In this document: one piece after another, positions 44,121-53,589 of the stretch
Numbering within the stretch: the stretch's first letter is position 1
How the letters are laid out: every line of letters starts with the position of its first letter
Source: Lewinella sp. LCG006
GTDB lineage: Bacteria; Bacteroidota; Bacteroidia; Chitinophagales; Saprospiraceae
Reading direction: 5' to 3'
Assembly: GCF_040784935.1 (NCBI RefSeq)
Contig: NZ_CP160680.1
Coordinates: 6,243,802 to 6,307,801, forward strand
DNA: 64,000 bases
Notes under the pieces: model-generated
The model's database searches: none
Seen by the model: the letters and a program-made list of their open reading frames with translations, nothing else
Told to the model about the DNA's origin: nothing
Translations under genes and position numbers: made by a program

Positions 44121-45521
44121 ATGATCCTACGTCATTTTCGCTTGTTTCTTAACTTGCTGTTCCTTCTCCCTTTCAGTCTCTGGGGACAATTACTTATCGA
44201 AGTAAACAATCTTCCATCTACAACTCCTCCAGGAAGTGAAGTGTATATTGCCGGAAGTTTTAACAATTGGTCACCAGACAACAACAGCTACATCCTGGCA
44301 GAAACCAGCCCCGGCAACTACAGCATTGAGCTGGATATCGCTGCGGGTACCTACGAATTCAAGTTTACTCGTGGAAGCTGGCAGACGGTAGAAGGCACCA
44401 GCAGTGGCGGCTTTCGCCCCAACCGGCAAATCACTTACAATGGTGGCCAACAAACTGCTACCCTGATCATTGAGGGTTGGGAAGGGCTAAGTAATGGCGG
44501 AGGTACTGCAGCGCCTAACGTAGAGATTCTTTCCAACAACTTCTACATGCCGCAGCTCAACCGGAATCGCCGGATTTGGGCTTATTTGCCTCCCGATTAT
44601 TACACTTCTAACCGAGACTACCCCGTCTTGTACATGCACGATGCACAAAACCTTTTTGACCAAAGCACCAGTTTCGGAGAAGAATGGGAAGTGGATGAAA
44701 GCCTCAATGAACTTTTCAGTCAGGGCGACCCCGGCATTATCGTGATTGGCATCGAAAACGGTGGTGGTGAACGCATCAATGAGCTGACGCCCTGGGCCAA
44801 CCCTACCTACGGAGGAGGCGATGGCGCTGCTTATGTAGATTTTATTGTACAAACCCTGAAGCCCTATGTAGATGCTAACTATCGTACCAAGAGTGACCAG
44901 CCCAATACAGGTATTATGGGCTCTAGCTTGGGTGGTTTGATCTCCCTTTATGCCTGTATTCGCCATCAGGATGTTTTTGGGAAAGCAGGCGTTTTATCTC
45001 CTAGCTTATGGTTTACCAACGACATCTATGATTTCGTAAACACCACCGGAAAACAGGCAACGCTGAAAATTGCTTTAGTTGCCGGAGAGCAAGAATCCAG
45101 CACAATGGTGGCTCAATTACAAGCCATGTACGACACGCTCGTTAACGCTGGCTTTAGCAGTGAGGAATTAATGATTACCACTCACGCTGACGGTGAGCAC
45201 AGCGAATGGTATTGGCGCCGTGAATTTCCTGGCACCTACCAGTGGTTGTTTCAAATTGTAAGTGTGCTCCAAGGCTCGCTGGAGTTAAATGGCATTAGCT
45301 ACTGGCCTAATCCAGGAACCGATTATTTATTTATCGACGGCCTTCCAGATGCTGATTCCTGGCAAATGGCTATTTATAATACAGCGGGACAGCATGTTAG
45401 AGAAGCCTCCTTCAGTAATGCGCAAATTGATGTCAGTGCCCTCACTTCCGGAAACTACTTCATTGTCATTTGGAACAACAACGGAGAATGGAGCGTCATC
45501 AACTTTCATAAAAACAGGTAA
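44121..45521 (+). CDS. Secreted esterase with CBM-like N-terminal domain and T9SS sorting domain
   Basis: 466 residues. A signal peptide (to about residue 21, LWGQ) is followed by a glycogen-binding-like beta domain (about 22-115; VYIAGSFNNWSPDNNSYIL is the CBM48/20-like core). Next comes an esterase D-type alpha/beta hydrolase (about 135-385) with nucleophile motif MGSSLGGLISLY and a catalytic His in THADGEHSEWYW. The C-terminal 75 residues (YWPNPGTDYLFIDG to the end) form a type A type IX secretion sorting domain. Probably cleaves acyl or feruloyl esters on polysaccharides outside the cell; substrate inferred. Confidence 0.88.
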   Translation: MILRHFRLFLNLLFLLPFSLWGQLLIEVNNLPSTTPPGSEVYIAGSFNNWSPDNNSYILAETSPGNYSIELDIAAGTYEFKFTRGSWQTVEGTSSGGFRPNRQITYNGGQQTATLIIEGWEGLSNGGGTAAPNVEILSNNFYMPQLNRNRRIWAYLPPDYYTSNRDYPVLYMHDAQNLFDQSTSFGEEWEVDESLNELFSQGDPGIIVIGIENGGGERINELTPWANPTYGGGDGAAYVDFIVQTLKPYVDANYRTKSDQPNTGIMGSSLGGLISLYACIRHQDVFGKAGVLSPSLWFTNDIYDFVNTTGKQATLKIALVAGEQESSTMVAQLQAMYDTLVNAGFSSEELMITTHADGEHSEWYWRREFPGTYQWLFQIVSVLQGSLELNGISYWPNPGTDYLFIDGLPDADSWQMAIYNTAGQHVREASFSNAQIDVSALTSGNYFIVIWNNNGEWSVINFHKNR

Positions 45522-45651
45522 ATAGAAGCTATCGACAAATAAAATTCCGTATTTAACACTCAAGTATTTCTTTTTATACCGGCAAATTGTTATTTTTAAA
45601 ACAATAATCACAATAAGAGACAGGTGACATGTCTTTTAAAACCTATTGCCG

Positions 45652-45906
45652 ATGAATATTACATTTTCAGAACTCCGAAACATTAAGCACCAGATGCCAA
45701 GTGGTAGCGTAAGCCGTATTGCGGATGAATTAGGTATCAACGAGCAAACGGTAAGAAATTACTTTGGGGCCAACAAATTTGAAGAAGGGGCCCTTACCGG
45801 TCAACACCTTCAGCCAGGACCAGAAGGTGGTGTTGTAAATTTAGAAGACACATCGATTTTAGAAATGGCCCAGCGAATTATCCAAGAAAACAAGTTAGGC
45901 ATGTAA
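45652..45906 (+). CDS. Small helix-turn-helix protein
   Basis: 84 residues from the ATG at 45652. The segment GSVSRIADELGINEQTVRNYFGANKFEEG is a clear helix-turn-helix, followed by a flexible glycine-rich stretch and a C-terminal helix (EMAQRIIQENKLGM). A DNA-binding role is likely; target unknown. It precedes a structured region and the convergent nusB. Confidence 0.72.
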   Translation: MNITFSELRNIKHQMPSGSVSRIADELGINEQTVRNYFGANKFEEGALTGQHLQPGPEGGVVNLEDTSILEMAQRIIQENKLGM

Positions 45907-45915
45907 ACGATCATC

Positions 45916-45976
45916 CCACAAAGTAAGATTCCTCCCCTCTCCAACAACTTTTGTGGTCAGAAAAGGGAGGAATCTT
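45916..45976. terminator. Bidirectional terminator with interlocking hairpins
   Basis: AAGATTCCTCCC (45925-45936) pairs perfectly with GGGAGGAATCTT (45965-45976) between the convergent HTH gene and nusB. A second pairing, CCACAAAGT (45916-45924) with ACTTTTGTGG (45948-45957), interlocks with it, so the two are mutually exclusive or form a pseudoknot. Confidence 0.6.
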
Positions 45977-45997
45977 CAACGGGAAAAAGCTTTCGCC

Positions 45998-46942
45998 TTA
46001 CTCGCCCTTCAGGCCCCGTCCTTGCTTTTGTACCAGTCCTTGTTCCGTCAGTTGCTTCAGCAAGCGGTCCAATACGCCATTGACGAAGTCTTTACTTTTA
46101 TCCGTACTGTAAAGCTTAGCCACCTCCACAAACTCATTGAGGGTAACTTTGGTAGGAATAGAGGGAAAATACAAGAACTCGGCAATGGCCATTTTTATGA
46201 TAATCATATCCAAAATGGCAACCCTCTCAGCGTCCCAATTTTTGAGGTTGGGCTCAATAATGGCCAACAGCTCTTCGTCGGCCTCTACTACTTTTTCAAG
46301 TAGCTCCTGACCGAACTCCGTAATGGTCTCATCCTCTGGTTCATAAGCTTCGAGGAAGTCTTCTTCTACCGGTAGCGCTTTGATGGTTTTTTTCATCGCG
46401 CCTACCACCAGGCTCTTATCATCCTGCCACAATGGAAACTGATCCTCCATCATGGAAATGAAGGTTTCATTGTTGATCAAGAAACGATACAACTCTAAGA
46501 GAATCTCCCGATGGTTATCAGTATTGCTTTCCGACTGCTTGATATAAAGCTGGTATTCTTCCGTTTTCGAGAAGGCGATATAAAGCTTACGGATTAAATC
46601 TGCATCCAAGTGCTGGCCAAGACGATAACGTCCGTGCGCATTGGTGAGGGCAAAATTCTTTGCCAATGATTGTGTGGCTTCATTATTGGCAAGCTTTGCC
46701 GAGAATTCCTGATCCGCTTCGGTAGGTCGTAATTTCCCGTCTTTGCGAATTTTATCCTGTCTGGCATACTCTGCTACTCGCATGAAAGCCAACAAATTCA
46801 ACAGATACAGCTTAAATGAATCATCCACCATCCGGCGATAATACTGAACGGCAGCCTTGACACTGGTTGTCGTCTCTTGTTCACGATTTTTCGCGTACAA
46901 GACCTGCATAACCTTAATCCGGACGTTTCTACGGCTTAACAT
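45998..46942 (-). CDS. nusB: Transcription antitermination factor NusB, long Bacteroidota form
   Basis: 314 residues, about twice the length of E. coli NusB. The N-terminus (SRRNVRIKVMQVLYA) and C-terminal region (WDAERVAILDMIIIKMAIAEFLYFPSIPTKVTLNEFVEVAKLYSTDKSKDFVNGVLDRLL) are clear NusB; the middle (about 30-215) is the helical insertion seen in this phylum. It binds boxA RNA with NusE during rRNA transcription. Single gene, ending at the shared terminator. Confidence 0.95.
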   Translation of the reverse strand: MLSRRNVRIKVMQVLYAKNREQETTTSVKAAVQYYRRMVDDSFKLYLLNLLAFMRVAEYARQDKIRKDGKLRPTEADQEFSAKLANNEATQSLAKNFALTNAHGRYRLGQHLDADLIRKLYIAFSKTEEYQLYIKQSESNTDNHREILLELYRFLINNETFISMMEDQFPLWQDDKSLVVGAMKKTIKALPVEEDFLEAYEPEDETITEFGQELLEKVVEADEELLAIIEPNLKNWDAERVAILDMIIIKMAIAEFLYFPSIPTKVTLNEFVEVAKLYSTDKSKDFVNGVLDRLLKQLTEQGLVQKQGRGLKGE

Positions 46943-47030
46943 GATTTCAAGTAACGTTTAATGAACGGGCAAAGTAGCTCCGCTAAAATTCCTGCAAAGG
47001 AAAGCATTCTCCGTTTATTATCACAAAGAA

Positions 47031-48641
47031 TTAAGAACCACTAAGGAAATCCGTCTTAATACTTTCAAAAGAAGGAATGTTTTTATAGTGCCATTTCTTT
47101 AATACCACCCCTGCTTTCATCAATACTGGCCCTGGATTGGAACGAACGATCGTCTTCAGCAAAATGTCGTCCGCCATAAAGAATGGTATCTTGGTTCCCA
47201 GTGCTTTCTGAAAACTAGCAATCCGCTTAGGGTCTGAATAAGCCGTGACAGCGTATACCTTTACTCCACCAGCGGCGGCGGCTTCCATGACAGGCAGAAA
47301 ATCATTGGTCCAACGTGCTACATAGTCGGGATCCCAATCGTAGACGGTGGTCACCACCTCTCTTTGTTCAACTTTCGTCAAACGCCGCTCTAACAAGGTG
47401 TCCAATGCTGTGATTACCGTATCAATGACAAAAATAGAGTCAGGAACAGTAGTGGTCTCCTGATGCTCCGTCCCGTAAAGTCGGTACGCAACAATCATCA
47501 TGCTTGGCCCTGACTCCTGCAAAATGTCAGAGGTGACATCATTACCCCTGAGGTCACTCACCTCAAAGTCACTGATTTTTGTTCGCGCTACTTCAGGTTC
47601 TGATTTCACCTGATCGAGCTCCCATTCTTCAGCAGGGTACTTGGCATACTCTTGCATATAAACATCAAAGGGTAATTCCACTGTTTCACCCGTAGCCTTG
47701 TTGGTCATTTTGTAAGCCAGCACTTTCACATTGGCTTCTGCCTCTTCTTCCAAAGCTTTACGCTCAGCAATGTTAGCACCTTCCCGGAATGGGCGGAAGT
47801 CAACTTCAGGTATATCCGTTACATAATTGCTGAAGGAATAGAGTGCGAGTACCACAATGCTCCCCAATATCGCCATATTTTTGCTCAGGTATTCTACACC
47901 AACAATTGCGGCCAAAAATACCAGTATCCGCCAGCCAATCGTATAACCACTAAGATAGACGGTAAGAATAGAAATAGCTACTGCTAAACCAACGGCCAAG
48001 GCGCGCTGGCTCCCTTTGGTAAGTTCATGGAATGACTTCGTTGCGAAAAGAAAAATCAGGCCGGGGATCAGCAGAAATAAATCTTTGAGGAAAGACACCT
48101 TGGGTTCCAATTTGAGAAAATCCCCAAAACAACCACAGTCGGTCACCTTCATACTTGTAGGTTCGTAGCTTCCCCATTGTCCAAATTGGAAGAAATTCAC
48201 ACCATCCGGAACATAGCCTGTAAGGTAGGTGAACCCCGTCAGGAAGGTGAAGAAAATGACCAGCAGAAAAAAGGCCCAGGCCGTAAACTTCCGCATCACT
48301 CCGATCAATAAATTGATACCAAGGAAAATTTCAAAAACGATCATGAGAACGGAAAAAGCTACCGCATACTCAGCGAGTGCCGGAAACATAGGAGCCAGAA
48401 ATGCTGCTTTAGTTCCTGCAAAAGTAGTTTCAAACTCGGCAAAATATTGCTCCATCTTGTAAGCCGTACCCAAGGGGTCTACTGCTTTAACCAAGCCGGA
48501 AAACACGAATAGGCCCCCCACGAAATTCTGGAGGAGGCTGATCAGGAAATTTTTGATCAACTTGCGATCCATTGCTTTTTGCCCTCCTGTGAGTACAAGC
48601 GCAAAAGCAGCTAGTCCGATAATGAGTGTAGTCAGATTCAT
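47031..48641 (-). CDS. DoxX/MauE-like membrane protein with thioredoxin-like C-terminus (BT_3928 type)
   Basis: 536 residues. The first 270 form about eight transmembrane helices with the DoxX-like start (NFVGGLFVFSGLVKAVDPLGTAYKMEQYF) and a cysteine pair DCGCFGDFLKL typical of MauE/DoxX relatives. The soluble C-terminal region (about 350-536) has a thioredoxin-like layout (TSDILQESGPSMMIVAYRL, then WHYKNIPSF) without a CXXC. Gene order with DUF1599 is as in other Bacteroidota. A redox or thiol-handling role in the envelope is suggested but unproven. Confidence 0.8.
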   Translation of the reverse strand: MNLTTLIIGLAAFALVLTGGQKAMDRKLIKNFLISLLQNFVGGLFVFSGLVKAVDPLGTAYKMEQYFAEFETTFAGTKAAFLAPMFPALAEYAVAFSVLMIVFEIFLGINLLIGVMRKFTAWAFFLLVIFFTFLTGFTYLTGYVPDGVNFFQFGQWGSYEPTSMKVTDCGCFGDFLKLEPKVSFLKDLFLLIPGLIFLFATKSFHELTKGSQRALAVGLAVAISILTVYLSGYTIGWRILVFLAAIVGVEYLSKNMAILGSIVVLALYSFSNYVTDIPEVDFRPFREGANIAERKALEEEAEANVKVLAYKMTNKATGETVELPFDVYMQEYAKYPAEEWELDQVKSEPEVARTKISDFEVSDLRGNDVTSDILQESGPSMMIVAYRLYGTEHQETTTVPDSIFVIDTVITALDTLLERRLTKVEQREVVTTVYDWDPDYVARWTNDFLPVMEAAAAGGVKVYAVTAYSDPKRIASFQKALGTKIPFFMADDILLKTIVRSNPGPVLMKAGVVLKKWHYKNIPSFESIKTDFLSGS

Positions 48642-48652
48642 ATTAAAATGGA

Positions 48653-49207
48653 TTATTGTGGATCAACAGACCCATCCTCTAATAGTATTAAAGCGAAAAC
48701 AGCGTAATTGATGATATCGCGAAAATTGCCTTCCTGCCCTTCAGAGACGAGGGTCAAACCCTGGTTGTCTTCAATCTGCTTGATTCTAAGCAATTTAGCG
48801 AGCATCAAATCCGTGATAGACGTTAGCCGAAGCTCCCGCCATACCTCTCCGTAATCGTGGTTCTTTTTTTCGAGTAAGGCGCGGGTATTTCGAACCTCCG
48901 TATCATAAAGTGCAGCCACTTCTTCAGCACTCAGATCAAGTCCACTATCAGCAGGCAAGCGCAGCTGGATGATCGCCAGTATACTGTAATTGATCAGTCC
49001 TTTGTATTCTCCATCTATAGGATCACTTACCAATTGCACCCCTTTTTCTTCAATGCTGCGCAAGCGTTTAGCTTTGATAAAAAGCTGATCCGTCAAGGAA
49101 CTAGGGCGAAAGATTCGCCAGGAGGAGCCATAGTCCTGGTGCTTGTTCAGGAAGATTTCCCGACAGCTGGACATGATTTGATCGAATTGCTGAAGTGTGC
49201 TTTCCAC
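48653..49207 (-). CDS. DUF1599 protein with internally duplicated domain
   Basis: 184 residues made of two similar halves: RNKHQDYGSSW-type motif HQDYGSSWRIFRPSSLTDQLFIKAKRLRSIE in the first, and HDYGEVWRELRLTSITDLMLAKLLRIKQIE in the second, each followed by an INYxIxAII/L helix. This is the DUF1599 (nucleotide-modification-associated) family, possibly binding nucleotides. It ends 11 bases before the DoxX-like gene, so the two are co-transcribed. Confidence 0.88.
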   Translation of the reverse strand: MESTLQQFDQIMSSCREIFLNKHQDYGSSWRIFRPSSLTDQLFIKAKRLRSIEEKGVQLVSDPIDGEYKGLINYSILAIIQLRLPADSGLDLSAEEVAALYDTEVRNTRALLEKKNHDYGEVWRELRLTSITDLMLAKLLRIKQIEDNQGLTLVSEGQEGNFRDIINYAVFALILLEDGSVDPQ

Positions 49208-49321
49208 TTAGCGGTTTTTTAATTTGTTTTGCAAATGTAACAACTCCTTCTTCATTGGCTGCAAATGAATTGCAAAATATAGTTAACAAAATTCTTCTCT
49301 TAGTACTTTTGTGAGCGTATA

Positions 49322-49433
49322 AAAATAAGGTGATCCAATTTGGGCTTAGTAAAAAAAGATAAGCAACTGACTGAAATGAAGTTGCGTTCTTTTTCTTACT
49401 AAGCCTTGAAACAAATTGGATCATCTTATTTTA
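49322..49433. repeat. Long multi-arm inverted repeat between divergent genes
   Basis: Outer arms AAAATAAGGTGATCCAATTTG (49322) and its complement ending at 49433 enclose GGCTTAGTAA / TTACTAAGCC and, in the centre, GCAACT / AGTTGC. Altogether it could form a hairpin of about 110 nt. It lies between the divergent DUF1599 and YigZ genes, where a small RNA, a terminator or a mobile palindrome are all possible. Confidence 0.65.
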
Positions 49434-49466
49434 GCTCGAATACTTTGGCAATGTAAGCAGAGAAGG

Positions 49467-50153
49467 ATGAAAATTATTACGACCTTAGCAACTGTGGAAC
49501 ATACCGATACTTACCAAACTTTGAAGGAACCTAGCTTTGGAGAATTTAAAGACCGAGGCAGCAAATTCCTCGCTTATGCTTTTCCCGTAGAGGATACAGA
49601 ACATGTCCAGGCTGCGCTTCTAGAGGTGCGTAAAGAGCATCCCAAAGCACGGCATCATTGCTACGCCTATCGCCTCGGACTGGATCAGTACAACTATCGC
49701 GCCAATGACGACGGAGAACCTAGCGGTACTGCCGGGCGGCCCATTCTTGGTCAAATCGACAGCGCCGGACTCACCTATACCCTCGTGGTCGTCGTTCGAT
49801 ACTTTGGAGGAACCTTACTGGGTGCATCAGGACTGATCAATGCCTATAAAAAAAGTGCGGCGGAAGCCCTGGAGGCCGGTGAAAAAATCGAAAAGCTGGT
49901 AGAAGATGTTTATACCCTTCGCTTTGACTATGCTCATCTTAGCAAAGTCATGAATGCTGTTTCCAAGCCTCCTTTTCAAGTTGTTGAACAACGCTTTGAT
50001 ACCACAGCCGAACTTGATGTAGCCATCCGCCAGTCGTTGGCCGAAGAAGCAATCAAACAACTCAAGGCACAAGTAGCTGAGGTCTACCTGGAAGAAGTAG
50101 ACGGATTGGAAGAAATTGAGGGCTTTGACTTGGAGCACGCCTACACCCGATGA
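49467..50153 (+). CDS. YigZ/IMPACT family protein
   Basis: 228 residues from the ATG at 49467, which follows AGAAGG; an upstream in-frame TTG is less likely. The N-terminal UPF0029 domain has KDRGSKFLAYAFPVED, ARHHCYAYRLG, and DDGEPSGTAGRPILGQI with VVVVRYFGGTLLGASGLINAY, all hallmark motifs. The C-terminal DUF1949 domain (about 145-210) follows. Family members bind ribosomes or act as peptidase-like factors; the role in bacteria is poorly known. Confidence 0.92.
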   Translation: MKIITTLATVEHTDTYQTLKEPSFGEFKDRGSKFLAYAFPVEDTEHVQAALLEVRKEHPKARHHCYAYRLGLDQYNYRANDDGEPSGTAGRPILGQIDSAGLTYTLVVVVRYFGGTLLGASGLINAYKKSAAEALEAGEKIEKLVEDVYTLRFDYAHLSKVMNAVSKPPFQVVEQRFDTTAELDVAIRQSLAEEAIKQLKAQVAEVYLEEVDGLEEIEGFDLEHAYTR

Positions 50154-50158
50154 TCAGA

Positions 50159-50800
50159 TCAAAAAATAAAAGGAATCAACCTTTTGGTTTTTTCAGCATA
50201 AGCGACATAAGCTTCTCCAAAATAACTACGTAGTGTCTCTTCCTCGGCAGTGATTCGCTGATAATAGGCAATTCCCATAGCAATGATGGCAAACAATAAG
50301 CCCATCCAGGCTTCTAGCATTATCCCTGTCCCGATATATGACAAGTAAGCACCAGTATAACTGGGATGTCTGACCAGCGAATAGGGTCCGGTTTGTATTA
50401 CCTGATGACCTTCTACGATTTGTACGGTAGCGGTAAAAAAGCGCCCCAGGGTACGTATTGCCCAAACCCGAAAGACAATACTCAATAACAATATTCCCAG
50501 TCCAACCGGGAAGCTCCAAGCATAAACCGTCACCATATCATGGAAATAGGCCCATTCTATGATGGGAACATGAAGGGATAATAACGACATCGCAGTAATC
50601 CACCAAAAGGAATGCTTGTCCGTATCCGCCTGTTCTTTGGCTTCGGTAGGTCGTGGCGCTGGCTGCGTCAGAAAAACCATCGCAGAAGCAAGGGTTAACA
50701 AGATTATTCGAATGTCAAGCAAACCTTCTGGGCGCCCAACCAGCGGCAGAACAATCCCCAGAATAATAAAGAGTAGAATAGGTTTAATCTTCTTGATCAT
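50159..50800 (-). CDS. Membrane methyltransferase, isoprenylcysteine carboxyl methyltransferase family
   Basis: 213 residues with five transmembrane helices. The C-terminal ICMT/PEMT-like signature is LGRFFTATVQIVEGHQVIQTGPYSLVRHPSYTGAYLSYIGTG and, at the end, EEETLRSYFGEAYVAYAEKTKRLIP, which bind SAM and substrate at the membrane face. The substrate in bacteria is unknown and is probably a lipid or small hydrophobic molecule. Convergent with the YigZ gene with only a five-base gap. Confidence 0.87.
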   Translation of the reverse strand: MIKKIKPILLFIILGIVLPLVGRPEGLLDIRIILLTLASAMVFLTQPAPRPTEAKEQADTDKHSFWWITAMSLLSLHVPIIEWAYFHDMVTVYAWSFPVGLGILLLSIVFRVWAIRTLGRFFTATVQIVEGHQVIQTGPYSLVRHPSYTGAYLSYIGTGIMLEAWMGLLFAIIAMGIAYYQRITAEEETLRSYFGEAYVAYAEKTKRLIPFIF

Positions 50801-50893
50801 GACGATAAAGTTAAATGACGTATCGAGGGGTCATTCAGCAATCCCCAAACGACCTCCTCTTTGTATTTTTTAAGAAAGCGTAATGCATAAAAC

Positions 50894-51625
50894 TTAAGCC
50901 GTCCGGCGTGCAGCAACTTTTTGAACACGTGTGTGCTCGTAAACGGTATAGCCATTGGTCTCATAGGCAGCGGCCAAATCCTCCAACTCTTCTCGTTTGT
51001 CAGGTGCTACAAAACCATCTTGCAAATACAACGCGCTTATTGGCGCATCTTTCGCCCAAGTGGTTTGCGAACATACATCTTTAAACCCAAAGCTGTGATA
51101 CAAACGTGCGTGCAAGGGATTGCAAGACACGAAAGCCGTCCAGTCTTCCTCCAGCAACAAGTGCATAATAATAGCATTGCTGATAATAAATTTGGCCAGA
51201 CGCAGGGATTGGTAATCTTTATTAAGTACCAAACGGCTCCCCTCCGTAGCCACTGGTGACTCCTTAATAAGAGTGCCAAAATTTGCACTTTTCTGGTCTT
51301 CGAAATAACTCATGATCGGCAATACGGCCGTCTCTTTCACGACCTGTTGATTATCCAGTATACCCATCTCTTTCAGCATTCGAATAGAAGAAAGCACTGG
51401 CTTGTTCTGAATAATACGAAGACCACCAATGAGTTTTTGCTCATCTGCTTCTTCAACAAATAAGCCGTAATGACGGGACCTCAAATCGTAATGATCGACA
51501 TCGATCTCATCGTCATTCGTTTTTAAAAAACCAGCACAACGTGTACTATTGTAAATCGTGTACCGAAGGTGTAACCAATTCAACATTTCCTGTTGATCCT
51601 GAAGCTCTCTGAAATAATAAGTCAT
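50894..51625 (-). CDS. GNAT-fold N-acyltransferase, FeeM/autoinducer-synthase-like
   Basis: 243 residues from the ATG at 51625 (MTYYFRELQDQQEMLNWLHLRY); the 33-codon upstream extension has no coding character. The beginning RYTIYNSTR-GFL with DHYDLRSRHYGLFVEEADEQKLIGGLRII and later ATEGSRLVLNKDYQSLRLAKFIISNAIIMHL fits the FeeM/LuxI-like N-acyltransferase layout: start, substrate-entry, then acetyl or acyl carrier site. The product (N-acyl amino acid, lactone or other) cannot be predicted. No LuxR-type gene is adjacent. Confidence 0.65.
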   Translation of the reverse strand: MTYYFRELQDQQEMLNWLHLRYTIYNSTRCAGFLKTNDDEIDVDHYDLRSRHYGLFVEEADEQKLIGGLRIIQNKPVLSSIRMLKEMGILDNQQVVKETAVLPIMSYFEDQKSANFGTLIKESPVATEGSRLVLNKDYQSLRLAKFIISNAIIMHLLLEEDWTAFVSCNPLHARLYHSFGFKDVCSQTTWAKDAPISALYLQDGFVAPDKREELEDLAAAYETNGYTVYEHTRVQKVAARRTA

Positions 51626-52124
51626 GTGAGCGCACATTAAGTTGATGAAATAATTAATTAATTGCTGACATAGGAAAACCCTATCTCTGGACCTTGCGGT
51701 CAGAGAATAGAAGTTTAGCGCCAATTACATTGGCCGTCAGCACAGCTTACAGTGTGCTTACTCACTTGGGTAGATACCCTATTGCCTTATACCAGGCACA
51801 AAGGGATAGTAGATGGAGGTGGGTCAAGGGGGACTCTCACGTCTCTATCTAAAATTTTTTCAAACGGGGTGGAATGCTTATCAGAGTGAGGCGCTAACCT
51901 ACTTTAAAAAATCGAATTCAGTCTTGTTGATCTATTCTATAGTACAAAAAACGGCTTTTTTAAGTACATGGTCTATATTTAAAAGAAATAAAAATGAACT
52001 TTAAATATATTTTTATTTGAAAAATATTTAAATAATCACATACGAAAGGCAATGCCAATGATGCATGATCTGGCTTTTACAAAAAGACTTGGTCGATGTT
52101 TTGAATCCGCGAGATGGAAAAATC
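51626..52124. other. Intergenic region without recognised gene
   Basis: Nearly 500 bases with no convincing frame. The part to 51800 carries small palindromes (GGGTAGATACCC at 51769-51780, CAGCACAGCTTACAGTGTGC nearby). The part from 51900 is very AT-rich, with TTAAATATATTTTTATTTGAAAA features resembling a promoter for the minus-strand acyltransferase. I see nothing else that I can name. Confidence 0.4.
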
Positions 52125-53462
52125 CTAAATGAACAATCCAGCAATTGCGCCCGTCAGGAAGCAAGCAATTGTTCCACCAATCAAGGCTTTGATACCGAAA
52201 GAAGTCAGGGTATTTCTTTGACCGGGAGCCAACGAACCTATACCACCAATCTGGATACCAATAGAGGCAAAATTCGAAAATCCACACAAGGCGTAGGTCG
52301 CAATAATTACAGACTTCTCATTTTTCAACAGTCCCTCTACTAGAATCCCTTGAAATTGTTCGTAAGCAACAAATTCATTAATTACGGTCTTCAGGCCCAA
52401 TAGCTGACCGACAACGGTGATGTCTTCAAAAGGCACCCCCAAAATCCAGGCAAAGGGCGCAAAAACCATTGCCAGTAAATAAGTAAAACTAAAACCTTCA
52501 AAGCGCCCTCCGGTAGAAAGTGCGATTTGTTCATTCCAATCACTGACGTTCGGATTCACCCACGCTACCATGCCATTAAGCAAATCGGTTAGATTAAGAA
52601 AGATTTCATTCATCATGAAAATCATGGCGGTAAATACCAACAACATAGCACCTACATTGACGGCCAAGCGCAGACCATCAGTTGTACCACGCGATATGGC
52701 GTCTAACAGATTGGTGGCATCTCCATCAGCCATTTCAAGCTGTTTGCTGATATCATCATCCCTTTCGGTCTCTGGATAGAGCATCTTTGCCGCAACAATT
52801 GCGGCCGGAGCTGAAATGATAGAAGCTGTAAGTAGGTGCTTAGCAAAAAAGAGTTTTGTCGCTTCATCAGTTCCACCGAGATAGCCTACATAAGCAACGA
52901 AAACACTACCCGCAATAGTAGCCATACCCCCCGTCATCAGACAGAGGATTTCCGACTTGGTCATTTTCTCCAAGTAAGGCTTGATCACCAAGGGAGCTTC
53001 CGTTTGACCGATAAAGACATTCGCCGCAGCCGCCAGGCTCTCAGGGCCAGAAAGCCCCATGGTACGGGTAAGTAGCCAGGCAAGGCCATAAACGATCTTC
53101 TGTAGAATACCTAAATAATAGAGCACCGCCGTCAGGGCGCTAAAGAAAACAATAGTGGGTAATACCTGAAAAGCAAAGATGTAGCCGAAGGAACTCATGT
53201 CTGTGACAATATTGCCAAACATGAATTGAGAACCTGCCGCGGTAAAGGCAATCACGCTGGTAAAACCTTTGGATATCCAGTCAAAGACACTGCTTACACC
53301 TGGCACGATGAGGATAAAAAAGGCCAGCAGCAGTTGTAAGCTCATGCCGATAGCAACTAAACGCCAATTGATAGCTTTGCGATTACTGCTTAATAAATAG
53401 CAAATACCGAGTAAAACAGTTACTCCGAGGCTGGCGCGGAAAAGATCGTTCAAAAAGTCCAT
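52125..53462 (-). CDS. Concentrative nucleoside transporter (NupC/CNT family)
   Basis: 445 residues with about ten transmembrane helices. The signature GQTEAPLVIKPYLEKMTKSEILCLMTGGMATIAGSVFVAYVGYLGG holds the nucleoside and cation sites, and FSNFASIGIQIGGIGSLAPGQR closes the family pattern. Imports nucleosides with a proton or sodium ion. Divergent from uridine kinase (53590), with which it forms a pyrimidine nucleoside salvage pair. Confidence 0.95.
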   Translation of the reverse strand: MDFLNDLFRASLGVTVLLGICYLLSSNRKAINWRLVAIGMSLQLLLAFFILIVPGVSSVFDWISKGFTSVIAFTAAGSQFMFGNIVTDMSSFGYIFAFQVLPTIVFFSALTAVLYYLGILQKIVYGLAWLLTRTMGLSGPESLAAAANVFIGQTEAPLVIKPYLEKMTKSEILCLMTGGMATIAGSVFVAYVGYLGGTDEATKLFFAKHLLTASIISAPAAIVAAKMLYPETERDDDISKQLEMADGDATNLLDAISRGTTDGLRLAVNVGAMLLVFTAMIFMMNEIFLNLTDLLNGMVAWVNPNVSDWNEQIALSTGGRFEGFSFTYLLAMVFAPFAWILGVPFEDITVVGQLLGLKTVINEFVAYEQFQGILVEGLLKNEKSVIIATYALCGFSNFASIGIQIGGIGSLAPGQRNTLTSFGIKALIGGTIACFLTGAIAGLFI

Positions 53463-53589
53463 ACGGTCAATTAGTTCCAGCCAAAAGTAAGTAAACTATT
53501 TGGAACAAGAGGAATGATTTTTCTTTTCCCTTATTCGCTTCATCCTCTTGGCAGAAAGCCTTACTTTTGGCCGAACCTACCTTTAGAAG

